Source of the DNA: Streptomyces radicis
GTDB lineage: Bacteria > Actinomycetota > Actinomycetes > Streptomycetales > Streptomycetaceae
DNA: 64,000 bases
NCBI RefSeq assembly: GCF_003626575.1
Contig: NZ_RBDY01000003.1
Coordinates: forward strand, 124,001 to 188,000
Direction: 5' to 3'
Below, piece by piece: positions 51,815-59,980 of this stretch. The position numbers and the translations under genes are program-made. The notes beneath the pieces were generated by a model, which did no database searches, was not told where the DNA came from, and saw only the letters and a list, made by a program, of their open reading frames with translations. Every line of letters begins with the position of its first letter. Position 1 is the stretch's first letter.

Positions 51815-52399
51815 TCAGGCCGTCGCCGATGCCCCCTGGAACGGCACCGAGAAGCAGGCCACCCGCCCGCCCGCGTCACCCGGCGCGTGCCCGTCGTGCC
51901 CGTGCGACGTGCCCCGTTCGTGCAGCACCACCGAGGCCGCCTCGCCCGCCCTGAACACCCACTCCTGCTCGGCCCGCGCCCGGCCCGTGCCCGATGAGTC
52001 GGCGGTCAGGTCGAGCCACACCTCGTTCTCCGGCGTCACCACGTCGGGGACGTTCCGGTAGTGCCCGAGGGCCGCGGCCGGGTCGGCGCCGCACGGCGCG
52101 AGGTGCACATGCGTGCCGTAGGTGCGCCCGGGGACCAGCCCGTCGACCGTCACCTGGACCGACATCGCGCCGCCGATGACCCGCTGGTGCACCATGATCT
52201 CCGCGCCCTCGGGCACCAGCTGCGGGTCGTACGTCAGCGCCGGCGCCTGCCGCTCGGCCGCCGGGTCCACCGGCACGAACCGCCCCGTCTCGAACACCCC
52301 CGTGATCATCGGGGCGTTCGCCTCCGCGGTCCCGACCGTCGCCCCCGCGAGAGAGATCGCGGCGGCCATCGCCGCCGCACCCGTCACCAGCGTCCTCAT
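51815..52399 (-). CDS. Secreted Cu/Zn superoxide dismutase-like protein
   Basis: A 194-residue protein with a signal peptide (VTGAAAMAAAISLAGATVG). The SOD-like core shows TYGTHVHLAPCGADPAAALG (two of the Cu ligands and the first Cys), and a late SHGHDGHAPGDAGGRVACFS (His-rich, second Cys). The zinc-loop His pattern is not canonical, so catalysis is uncertain; actinomycete relatives are annotated as superoxide dismutases. ATG 52399 follows AAGGAG. Probably co-transcribed with the GDT1 gene. Confidence 0.75.
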   Translation of the reverse strand: MRTLVTGAAAMAAAISLAGATVGTAEANAPMITGVFETGRFVPVDPAAERQAPALTYDPQLVPEGAEIMVHQRVIGGAMSVQVTVDGLVPGRTYGTHVHLAPCGADPAAALGHYRNVPDVVTPENEVWLDLTADSSGTGRARAEQEWVFRAGEAASVVLHERGTSHGHDGHAPGDAGGRVACFSVPFQGASATA

Positions 52400-52674
52400 C
52401 CCAGCTCCTTGCCTTGTCCCCGAGGTTCGTCCTCGAGGTTCCTGCTGTGCTGAATCACCCTGCCGGGGGCCGACGGTGAGACCGCCACCACACGCACCCA
52501 TGTGCACCCGGCCGGGGCGCCAGGCGTACGCTGTACGGAGGAACCGTCGGGACGCAACAGCACGTCGTAGAACACGTCACCTTCGGACAAGGCCGGACAG
52601 AGGCCGGACGCGTGGCGCGGCCACGCGGTGCGAGTGACCGTGACGGGCGACAGCGCAGGGGAATCGGGGAGACC

Positions 52675-53331
52675 GTGCAGGAGACCTTGGGGATACTGCT
52701 GTACGCCCCGTGGATCTACGTCATCGTGGCGGCGTCCATCCTGCTCGACGTCTTCGTCCCCCTGCTGCCCAGCGGCGCCCTCGTGGTGACCGCCGCGACC
52801 GTGGCCGCGGGCACCGCCGCCGACGTGGCGGGGCTGCCGACGCCCGACGCCGACCCGCCGCTCCCCCAGCTGTTCCTGCTCGTCGTGTGCGCCACCACGG
52901 CCTCGGTCGTCGGCGACCTCCTCGCCTACCGGCTCGCCCTGCGCGGCGGCCGGAGGTTCGGCAGCGCCATCTCGCGCTCGCGCCGCCTCACCGCCGCCCA
53001 CCAGCGGCTCGAGGTCGCCCTCACGCGCGGCGGCGGCCCGTTGGTCGTGCTGGCCCGCTTCGCCCCCGCGGGGCGCGCGGTCGTCAGCCTGGGCGCTGGC
53101 GTGTCACGGCGCAGGGCGCGGGAGTTCCTGCCGTGGTCGGCGCTCGCCGCGGTCGTCTGGACCGGGTACAGCGTCGGGCTCGGCTATCTCGGCGGCCAGC
53201 TCCTGGGCGCCAGCTGGATCGCCACGGGGCTTTCCCTGCTCGCCCTGCTCGCGGCGGGTTTCATCGCCGTCCGCCTGCTGCGCCCCGCGCAGGACGGCGG
53301 CCCCGCGCCCCAGGCGCCCGCCGCGAACTGA
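52675..53331 (+). CDS. DedA family (VTT domain) membrane protein
   Basis: A 218-residue DedA/SNARE-associated protein: VPLLPSGALVVTAATVAAGT near the N-terminus, SVVGDLLAYRLALRGGRRFG, then VVLARFAPAGRAVVSLGAGV and a WSALAAVVWTGYSVGLGYLG segment. Family members act as lipid scramblases/undecaprenyl-phosphate flippases or support membrane homeostasis. The GTG start follows GGGGAGA. Confidence 0.88.
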   Translation: MQETLGILLYAPWIYVIVAASILLDVFVPLLPSGALVVTAATVAAGTAADVAGLPTPDADPPLPQLFLLVVCATTASVVGDLLAYRLALRGGRRFGSAISRSRRLTAAHQRLEVALTRGGGPLVVLARFAPAGRAVVSLGAGVSRRRAREFLPWSALAAVVWTGYSVGLGYLGGQLLGASWIATGLSLLALLAAGFIAVRLLRPAQDGGPAPQAPAAN

Positions 53332-53392
53332 CCCGGCGAACCGGCCCGACGAACCAGCCCCGAAGAACTGGCCTGAAGCGAACGGCGCGTTC

Positions 53393-54217
53393 TCACACCC
53401 CCGCGCCCCCCGGCGCCACCACGCGCCCGACGCCCCCGAACCAGCAGACGTCCTCGCGCGGGGGGCGTTCGTCCGCGGGGGCGGTGGGGCGCCACTCGGA
53501 GACCATGTCGATGCCGGGCTCGACCAGCTCGAGCCCCTCGAAGAACCGCTCGAAGCACGCCCGGTCACGGATCGTCAGCGGAACGCCGTGCGCGCGGTAC
53601 GCGGCCTGGAGCGAGCGCGCCGTCTCGGGCAGCAGGTCGGACGCCGCGTGCGACAGGACGACGTGGCTGCCGGGGGCGGCGACGTCGCGGAAGGTCCGCA
53701 CGACGCCCTCGGGGTCGTGCTCGTCGTCGATGAAGTGCAGCACCGCGACCGCGAGGACGCCGATCGGCCGGGTCAGGTCGAGCAACGCCGCCGTCCTCGG
53801 GTGCTCGATGATGTCCCGCGGCCTGCGGATGTCGCAGCGGATCACGGCCGTCCGCTCGTCCTGCGCGAGCATGGCGCCGCCGAAGGCCAGCACGATGGGG
53901 TCGTTGTCCACGTAGAGGACGCGCGAGCGGGGCTCGATGCCCTGGGCGATCTGATGGACGTTCAACGCCGTGGGCATCCCCGAGCCCAGGTCGATGAACT
54001 GGCGGATCCCCGCCTCCCGCACCAGATACCGGACCGCGCGCCCCAGGAAGGCTCGGTTCTCCTCGGCCGCGGTGCGCAGCTTGGGGAAGATCGCGAGGGC
54101 CTTCTCGGCCGCCTCGCCGTCGGCCGCGTAGTGATCGCGGCCGCCGAGTAAGTAGTCGTACATTCGGGCCGCGTGCGGTCGATCCGTCCGCGGGCCCACT
54201 CGTGTGTCGCCGTCCAA
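53393..54217 (-). CDS. SAM-dependent methyltransferase, PF04672 (DUF574) family
   Basis: A 274-residue paralogue of the protein at 22361. Family motif AARMYDYLLGGRDHYAADGE, then YLVREAGIRQFIDLGSGMPT (SAM motif I), VLYVDNDPIVLAFGGAMLAQ and HVVLSHAASDLLPE. A near-complete copy of the actinomycete family; substrate unknown. Convergent with dedA; a tRNA gene lies 110 bp upstream on the same strand. Confidence 0.9.
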   Translation of the reverse strand: MDGDTRVGPRTDRPHAARMYDYLLGGRDHYAADGEAAEKALAIFPKLRTAAEENRAFLGRAVRYLVREAGIRQFIDLGSGMPTALNVHQIAQGIEPRSRVLYVDNDPIVLAFGGAMLAQDERTAVIRCDIRRPRDIIEHPRTAALLDLTRPIGVLAVAVLHFIDDEHDPEGVVRTFRDVAAPGSHVVLSHAASDLLPETARSLQAAYRAHGVPLTIRDRACFERFFEGLELVEPGIDMVSEWRPTAPADERPPREDVCWFGGVGRVVAPGGAGV

Positions 54218-54326
54218 GGCGCTTCACCCCCGCAGCTACGCGACAGTCGAAGGACAGTGCGACCGCTCCCCCGAGGCGGCCACGCCCTGCCGGGGCGGAA
54301 GCGCGGGCCGCGAGGGACGGAGAGGT

Positions 54327-54397
54327 GGGTGCAGACGGGGTCGAACCGCCGACATCCGCCTTGTAAGGGCGGCGCTCTACCGCTGAGCTATGCACCC
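54327..54397 (-). tRNA. tRNA-Val (anticodon UAC)
   Basis: The minus strand folds as a complete 71-nt cloverleaf: acceptor GGGTGCA/TGCACCC, D arm GCTC-AGCGGTA-GAGC, anticodon arm CCGCC-CTTACAA-GGCGG (anticodon UAC, reads GUA), T arm GGCGG-TTCGACC-CCGTC. CCA is not encoded. Confidence 0.93.
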
Positions 54398-54529
54398 CCG
54401 GAGCCGCCGCACAGCCTACACGTCGGGGCCCCGCCGCCCCAGGCCGCACGGTCCCCCCGCGCAGCGCTGTGGCCGGTGGGACAATGGTCAGCGACTCACA
54501 TGGCCCATCCACGGCGGGGAGAAGGACAC

Positions 54530-55777
54530 GTGACAGCGAGCGGCGGGACCCGCTGGTGGGGTCGGGGGCGCGTGGAGGACCTGCGGGCCAGGGCACAGGA
54601 GGCGAAGGACGCCGCGGCGGCGGCGTTCTACGAGCTCGACACCGCCCAGCGCGACCTGCGGATCACCGTCGAGACGATCACCGCGGCCGACGAGGGCGCC
54701 GAGGCGACGCGGGCCGCCGCCGACTTCGCGGCGTTCGGCGAGCGCATCGACCGGGTCAGCCAGGACTACATCACCGCGATGGACGCCCACGACCTGGACA
54801 GCCAGGCCCTGGACTCCGGCGGCGCCTCGCGCGCCCAGCAGGGGCTGCTCGCGGCGCGCGACGAGCTGGAGCGCGTGCGCGGGGACCTCGAGCGCTTCGG
54901 CCAGCGCCTGGCTCCCCTGCTGGAGCGGGCCGAGTCCCAGCTGGCCCAGGTGGCGCCCGCCGTCGAACGCGCCCGGCACGCGCTCCGGAGCGCGACGGAG
55001 GCGCTCGATCGGGCGCGCGGCGCGGGCCTGCGCGCCGACGACCTGGCGGCGTCGCTCGCGGGGCTCGGGCCCGAGCTGCGCAAGCTCAACGAGGGCGCGG
55101 GCCAGCACGGCATCAAGGCGACGATCCGCAGGGCCGAGGACGTGCGGCGGCAGGCCGAGGCGATCGCGGCGGACGCGGACCGGCTGCCGCGGCGGGCGGC
55201 GGAGATCGACCGGCGGCTGCGCAGCCTGCGCACGCGCGCGGAGGCGATCACCACGCGGGCCGGGCAGGTGGAGCCGGTGCTGAGCGAGCTGCGCCGCCGG
55301 TTCAGCGTGGCGTGCTGGCAGGACCTCCAGCGGGTGCCCGAGCAGGCGGCCGATTCGGTGCGGCGGGCCGAGGCGACGCTCGCGGAGGCGCGGCGGGCGC
55401 GCGAGGAGCAGCGCTTCGCCGCCGCCACGGCCCGGCTGACCTCGGTGCACGAGCTGCTCGGGCGCACCGACGAGGCCGTCTCCGAGGCCGGGGAGCGGCT
55501 GCGGCGGCTCAACGCCGTGTCGTTCGACCCGCGCAAGGAGATCGACCGGACGCGCTTCGTCATCAGGGACGCGCAGCGGCTGGCGATGGCGGGCCGGTCC
55601 ATCCCCGAGGCGCGGCACGCGCGCCCGCTCGACGCGGCCGTCGCGCGCCTGGAGCGTGCGGTGGCCGACCTGGAGAGCGGCGGGCGGAACCCCGACTACT
55701 GGCTGTTCCTCAACGAGACCGAGGCGGTGCGGACCATGGTCGCCGCGGTGGTGGAGGAGATCCGCGCCGGGCGCTGA
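54530..55777 (+). CDS. Coiled-coil protein
   Basis: A 415-residue soluble, almost wholly helical protein rich in Ala/Arg/Glu heptads (ERVRGDLERFGQRLAPLLER; QAEAIAADADRLPRRAAEID; SVRRAEATLAEARRAREEQR). It ends in a short conserved segment with PDYWLFLNETEAVRTMVAAV. No enzyme motif. GTG 54530 after GAAGGA is favoured over ATG 54500. Conserved in Streptomyces as far as I recall; function unknown. Confidence 0.8.
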   Translation: MTASGGTRWWGRGRVEDLRARAQEAKDAAAAAFYELDTAQRDLRITVETITAADEGAEATRAAADFAAFGERIDRVSQDYITAMDAHDLDSQALDSGGASRAQQGLLAARDELERVRGDLERFGQRLAPLLERAESQLAQVAPAVERARHALRSATEALDRARGAGLRADDLAASLAGLGPELRKLNEGAGQHGIKATIRRAEDVRRQAEAIAADADRLPRRAAEIDRRLRSLRTRAEAITTRAGQVEPVLSELRRRFSVACWQDLQRVPEQAADSVRRAEATLAEARRAREEQRFAAATARLTSVHELLGRTDEAVSEAGERLRRLNAVSFDPRKEIDRTRFVIRDAQRLAMAGRSIPEARHARPLDAAVARLERAVADLESGGRNPDYWLFLNETEAVRTMVAAVVEEIRAGR

Positions 55778-55861
55778 CGGCGCGCGCCCCGCTCGCGCCC
55801 CGCTCGCGCCCGGCGCGCACCACGGGCGTTATGCACCGCTTCGCGCGGGTACGCGGGGGGC

Positions 55862-56617
55862 ATGGCTGCGATTCATGGCACGGATCCGGAGGGCGAGCCC
55901 CGCCTTCCCCACACCGGCCCCCGGTCGCTGCTGCGGCGCGTGCGGCTGGACGACCACCTGCCGGTGGACAAGCGGCTGGCCCGGTTCTACCGGATCACCG
56001 CGGGCCTGATGGGGGCGGCGCTCTTCGTCTTCGGGGTCCTCGGGCTGACCGTGGGCGGCGCGGGCGACGCCACGGTGGCGGGTTTGTCCACCAACGCCCC
56101 GCTCGACTGGCTGTCGATCGGCGTCGGCGCGCTGCTGTTCGCGGGGATGTTCCTCGACGGGAACACCGCGTCCACGCTCAACCTCACGCTCGGCGTGCTC
56201 TTCGTGCTCAGCGGCTTCGTCAACCTGGTGGTGCTCGAGCGGACGGCCAACATCCTCAACTTCCAGCTCCAGAACGTCATCTTCAGCTTCGTCGTCGGCG
56301 TGCTGCTCATGACGTTCGGCATGTACGGGCGGGTGAGCGGGCGGCTGCCGCACGACAATCCCTACTGGCGCGCCAGGAATCCCCAGGGGGTCGCCCGCGA
56401 GCGGGCGGGCCTCACCGCGCGGCCCGAGGACGAGGCGCGGACCCAGCCGCCCCAGCGGGATCCCCGGCGGAGCCCCGAGCGGCACCCTGAGCGCCGCCAG
56501 GAGCGCCAACCCGAGCACCGTTCCGACCAGCGCCCCGAGCACCGTCCTGAGCACCGTCCTGAGCGGCGCCGTCGACGGCTTCGAGGAACGCGCCGAGGAT
56601 CCGCTCCCCGGCCCTGA
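55862..56617 (+). CDS. DUF4383 membrane protein with repetitive basic tail
   Basis: A 251-residue protein. Residues ~1-165 form the four-helix DUF4383 domain (ITAGLMGAALFVFGVLGLTV; LTLGVLFVLSGFVNLVVLER; FSFVVGVLLMTFGMYGRVSG). The ~75-residue tail is an Arg/Glu/Pro-rich repeat (RQPEHRSDQRPEHRPEHRPE), encoded by a DNA repeat that is also the 3' end of the convergent HAD gene. The overlap is 206 bp. The true conserved protein probably ends near residue 170; the tail looks like read-through of repeat DNA. Confidence 0.82.
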   Translation: MAAIHGTDPEGEPRLPHTGPRSLLRRVRLDDHLPVDKRLARFYRITAGLMGAALFVFGVLGLTVGGAGDATVAGLSTNAPLDWLSIGVGALLFAGMFLDGNTASTLNLTLGVLFVLSGFVNLVVLERTANILNFQLQNVIFSFVVGVLLMTFGMYGRVSGRLPHDNPYWRARNPQGVARERAGLTARPEDEARTQPPQRDPRRSPERHPERRQERQPEHRSDQRPEHRPEHRPERRRRRLRGTRRGSAPRP

Positions 56618-57557
56618 CGCCCCGGTCGCTCAACGCGGTGACATGCGGCGCGCCCCACCCGGCCGCCGCCAACTCGCCATGCCCGGGCCGCCAGCCACGG
56701 TCGGCGGCCAGCAGCAGGTCGGTGTCGAGGAGCGAGTCCCCGGCCGACAGCACGGTCCCCGCGCCGACGCGGCGCGCGATCTCGGCGACGGCGGCGCTCT
56801 TGGTGAGCGGGCGCGGCACGGCGTAGAGCTTGCGCCCCTGGAGCGAGACGGTCCAGCCCAGGGGCGCGGCCCAGTCGGCCAGCTCCTCGGGCCAGGACTC
56901 CGGCATCAGGGCGCGTTCGACCACGAGGTAGGCGAACAGGCCCTCGGCGTCCCGCTCCTTGAGCAGCCAGGCCGCGTCGGCGGAACGCGCCAGGTGCGCC
57001 TTCACCTCGGCGAGCGGCGCGCAGTCGGCGGCCAGGCGCCGGCGCACGCCCGCGTGCCACTCCTCGTCCGTGGCCCCTTCCACCAGCAGGTGGCCGCCGT
57101 TGGCGCAGATCGCGTAGCGCGGCGCGGGTCCGGGGAGCCGGATCCTGAGGTACTGCTCGCGCGTGCGCGTGGTGGTCGGGACGAACAACGCGCCGGGGTG
57201 CGCGGCCAGTCGGGCGATGAGCCCGGCGGCGGTCTCGGTGACATAGGACTGCGGGCGCGCCTGGTACGCCTCCACGGTCAGCAGCCTGGGGGCGCGCGCG
57301 TCCGGCACGTCGTCGAGGGCGAGCGCGGCGGCGGAGTAGATGAGGGTGCGGTCCAGGTCGGAGGCGACGAGCGTGCGGGGCGTCCCCCCGGACGAAACCT
57401 GGTTGGGGGTCCCCCCGGACGGAGCCTGGCTGGGGGCCCCCCCGGACGAAGCCTGGCTGGGCGTCCCCCCGGACGGAGCCTGGTTGGGGGTCCCCCCGGA
57501 CGAAGTCTGGGGGAGGGTCCCCCCGGACGGAGTCTGGGGGAGGGGCGGCAGGGTCAC
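56412..57557 (-). CDS. HAD family hydrolase of the ter biosynthetic module
   Basis: A 381-residue protein. The N-terminal ~55 residues are 10-residue repeats (PSGGTPNQ-type) encoded by 30-bp tandem repeats. The catalytic HAD (Cof/sucrose-phosphatase-like) domain follows: TLVASDLDRTLIYSAAALAL (motif I DxDxT), LFVPTTTRTREQYLRI (motif II), KSAAVAEIARRVG (motif III Lys) and VLSAGDSLLDTDLLLAADRG (motif IV). The C-terminal Gln/Asp/Gly/Ala tail is repeat-derived. GTG overlaps the StiP-fusion stop by 4 bp, so it is the third gene of the ter operon (lyase, PRTase/StiP, HAD). Confidence 0.85.
   Translation of the reverse strand: MTLPPLPQTPSGGTLPQTSSGGTPNQAPSGGTPSQASSGGAPSQAPSGGTPNQVSSGGTPRTLVASDLDRTLIYSAAALALDDVPDARAPRLLTVEAYQARPQSYVTETAAGLIARLAAHPGALFVPTTTRTREQYLRIRLPGPAPRYAICANGGHLLVEGATDEEWHAGVRRRLAADCAPLAEVKAHLARSADAAWLLKERDAEGLFAYLVVERALMPESWPEELADWAAPLGWTVSLQGRKLYAVPRPLTKSAAVAEIARRVGAGTVLSAGDSLLDTDLLLAADRGWRPGHGELAAAGWGAPHVTALSDRGVRAGERILGAFLEAVDGAAQDGAQDGARGAGRNGARVGAPGGAQGAARGSAGDPAGAAGSAPRPRAAR
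57375..57550. repeat. 30-bp tandem repeat (minisatellite) in the HAD gene 5' end
   Basis: About six head-to-tail units built on TCCCCCCGGACGGAGCCTGG followed by TTGGGGG-type bases. Units alternate between CGGACGAA and CGGACGGA and between GCCTGG and GTCTGG. The unit length is 30 bp, keeping the reading frame, and encodes the 10-residue repeat of the HAD N-terminus on the minus strand. Confidence 0.85.
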
Positions 57558-59980
57558 TGGGCGGCCTTTCCGTCGGCGCCCGTGGCGCCCCGGGTGTAGC
57601 GGGGGTGGATGAGCCCGACGCAACTGTAGGGCAGGTCGTCGGTCTCCTCGACGGGCACTCCGCGCTGCTCGGCGAGCAGCCTGATGTGGTCGAGGTCGGC
57701 GCCCGCGCCCCGGCGCGCGAGCACGCGCCAGGGCACGCGGCGCAGCAGCACGCGCGTGGTCTCGCCGACGCCGGGCTTGACGAGGTTGACGTTGTCGATG
57801 CCGTACTCCGCGCTGATGCGCTCGACGGCGCGCCAGCCCGCCCACGTGGGGGCGCGTTCGGCCGGGTCGGCGGCCAGCAGCGCGGCGGTGTCGGCGGCGA
57901 CCCCGGCGGCGATGGCGGGGTCGGCGAAGTGGGCGCCGACGGCGTCGAGGAAGGCCGCCGAGACGTCGGCGCCCGCGAGGTCGCGGTAGTGCTTGGCGCC
58001 GTGGAAGTCGTCGGGCCCGACGAGGTCCGCGCGCAGCACGGTGCGCGATATCAGCCCGGAGACGGTGGAGTTGAGGCACGCGGAGGGGATGAGGAAGTCC
58101 TCGCGGGTGCCATAGGTGGTGACACAGCCGCCGGGGTCGGCCAGCACGGCGAGCGACGGGTCGAAGCGCGGGAACGGCGCGAGCGCGTCGGCCAGCTCGC
58201 GGGTGATCGCGCCCTTGCCCGTCCAGCCGTCAAGGAACACCACGTCCTCGGGCTCGTGGTGGGCCGCGAGCCAGCGCATCGCCGTGGTGTCGATGCCCTG
58301 GCCCCGCACGATCGAGACGGCGTAGTGCGGCAGGTCGACGCCGTGGGCGTGCCGGGCCCAGCGGCGCATCAGGATGCCGATGGGCGTCCCGGCGCGGGCC
58401 AGCGAGACCAGCACGGGCACGTGGCCTGGCCCGGCGCGTTCGGCGAGCACCGCCTCGGTGACCGTGCCGACCGCGCGGGCCACCCTGGCGGACGAGGCGG
58501 CCAGCGCGTTGTGGAAGAGGCGCTGGTACTCCTCGCTCGGCTGGTACTCCACGGGCAGCGACTCGGCGTAGTGCGCGCCGCCCGACTGGATGGCCTCCTC
58601 GCGCTCCTCCGCGGGCGCCTCCAGGGTGACGTCCGAGAGGTCCTGGAGCAGCCAGCCCACCTCGTCGGGGGCGTAGGAGGAGAACGCGGGGCCGCGCAGC
58701 GGGTGCGGCAGCCGCGGGACCACCGCGAGCAGCACATGCGCGGCGTGCGCGCCCAGGGTGGCCAACAGCCCGTCGGGGGCGTGGAGTCGGGGGGTGTCAC
58801 CGGCGGCGTCGGTGACCAGGACGACGGCGTCCCAGTCCCGGCCCGCGACGTTGTAGACATAGCGCGGGCCCGGTCCGTCGGCCGGGTCGTCGTGCGCGGG
58901 GAACGTCAGGCGCGTGCGGATCGCGTAGCCGGGGTCGTCCACGGGGAGCACGGGGGAGCGCGTGGTGGTGGAGAACAGCACCTCGGCGCCGCCAGGGGCC
59001 AGCGCCGCCTCGAGGGCGACGGCGAGCCGCAGCGGGACGTGGATCAACTCCTCGGTGCCGAGCACCAGGACGCGCCGGGCGCCCGCCGGGAGCGCGGCGG
59101 CGATGGCACCCGCGGGCGCGGCGACGGAGGCCTCGAGCCGGGCGTGGTGCGCCGGCGTGAAGCCATGGCGCCCGCCGTCGGGCAGCCCGTCGGGCCAGCC
59201 GAGGTCGACGCGGGTGACGGGCGCGGGGGCGTGGGCGGGCGCGGGGGGCGGCGGCGCGTCGTCGGCAACGCGCGCCGCGTGCGCGGCGACGAGCGCCGCG
59301 CCGCGCTCCAGGACATCGGGCGGCAGGGTGACCAGGCCCTCGGCCAGGGCCGTGACCTCGACCGCGGCGCCGAGCTCCGCCGCGAACTTGGCCAGCGCGG
59401 CCCGGTCCGTCTCCGCCCTGGTGTCCACGAGCACCGCGACGACGTAGCGGTCGCGCGGGCTGTGCCGGTGCAGCGCGGCGATGGTGTTGCGCACGGTCCT
59501 GCCGGTGGACAGCTCGTCGTCCACCAGCACCAACGGGCCGCTGCCCGCGAGCAGTCGGGCGTCGGTCGGCAGCAGCAGGTGGGACGTGTGGTGGCTGTGC
59601 TCCTCCTCGAAGCCACCGGCGGGCGCCACCCCGGGGACGGGGCGGCGCGTGGAGTGCAGATACGTCACATGGCCGAGGCCCTCGGCGACGCAGTGCCCCA
59701 GGCCCGTGGCCGTCTCGGCGTAGCCGAGCACCACGGCGTGCTCGGCCGCGTCGCCGAGCAGCGCCCGCACGCGGCGGCCGAGCTCGACGCCGGTGCCGTG
59801 GACGGTGGCGGGGCGCTGCGGGACGTGCTTGCCCAGGACCCCGGACACCAACAGGTGGGCGCGGCGGGGGTTGTGGCGCAGCGCGAGGCCGAGCATCGCG
59901 CGCGCCCCCTCGCCGTGCAGCCGGACGCCGAGGCGGCGCGTGACCCACTCCCCCGGCCAGGGGGCGGCCTGCCCGCTCAC
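57554..59980 (-). CDS. Phosphoribosyltransferase-TRSP-StiP fusion (ter module)
   Basis: An 808-residue multidomain protein. The N-terminal phosphoribosyltransferase domain has AEHAVVLGYAETATGLGHCV (about 80-98) and the PRPP loop VLVDDELSTGRT (151-162). A TRSP-like middle domain (RRVLVLGTEELIHVPLRLAV; FSTTTRSPVLPVDDPGYAIR) runs about 280-420. The C-terminal half is StiP-like (PF11202): FSSYAPDEVGWLLQDLSDVT, PVLVSLARAGTPIGILMRRW, VVFLDGWTGKGAITRELADA. Such proteins belong to the Ter stress-response biosynthetic module predicted to make a nucleoside-like metabolite. Overlaps the lyase and HAD genes by 4 bp each. Confidence 0.88.
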   Translation of the reverse strand: MSGQAAPWPGEWVTRRLGVRLHGEGARAMLGLALRHNPRRAHLLVSGVLGKHVPQRPATVHGTGVELGRRVRALLGDAAEHAVVLGYAETATGLGHCVAEGLGHVTYLHSTRRPVPGVAPAGGFEEEHSHHTSHLLLPTDARLLAGSGPLVLVDDELSTGRTVRNTIAALHRHSPRDRYVVAVLVDTRAETDRAALAKFAAELGAAVEVTALAEGLVTLPPDVLERGAALVAAHAARVADDAPPPPAPAHAPAPVTRVDLGWPDGLPDGGRHGFTPAHHARLEASVAAPAGAIAAALPAGARRVLVLGTEELIHVPLRLAVALEAALAPGGAEVLFSTTTRSPVLPVDDPGYAIRTRLTFPAHDDPADGPGPRYVYNVAGRDWDAVVLVTDAAGDTPRLHAPDGLLATLGAHAAHVLLAVVPRLPHPLRGPAFSSYAPDEVGWLLQDLSDVTLEAPAEEREEAIQSGGAHYAESLPVEYQPSEEYQRLFHNALAASSARVARAVGTVTEAVLAERAGPGHVPVLVSLARAGTPIGILMRRWARHAHGVDLPHYAVSIVRGQGIDTTAMRWLAAHHEPEDVVFLDGWTGKGAITRELADALAPFPRFDPSLAVLADPGGCVTTYGTREDFLIPSACLNSTVSGLISRTVLRADLVGPDDFHGAKHYRDLAGADVSAAFLDAVGAHFADPAIAAGVAADTAALLAADPAERAPTWAGWRAVERISAEYGIDNVNLVKPGVGETTRVLLRRVPWRVLARRGAGADLDHIRLLAEQRGVPVEETDDLPYSCVGLIHPRYTRGATGADGKAAQ

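Noticed and set aside
54327..54397. tRNA as an integration (att) site for a mobile element
   Set aside because: No integrase gene or repeated tRNA 3' end is seen in the neighbourhood.
57375..57550. CRISPR array
   Set aside because: Units are contiguous tandem repeats without unique spacers, in frame within a gene, and no cas genes are present.
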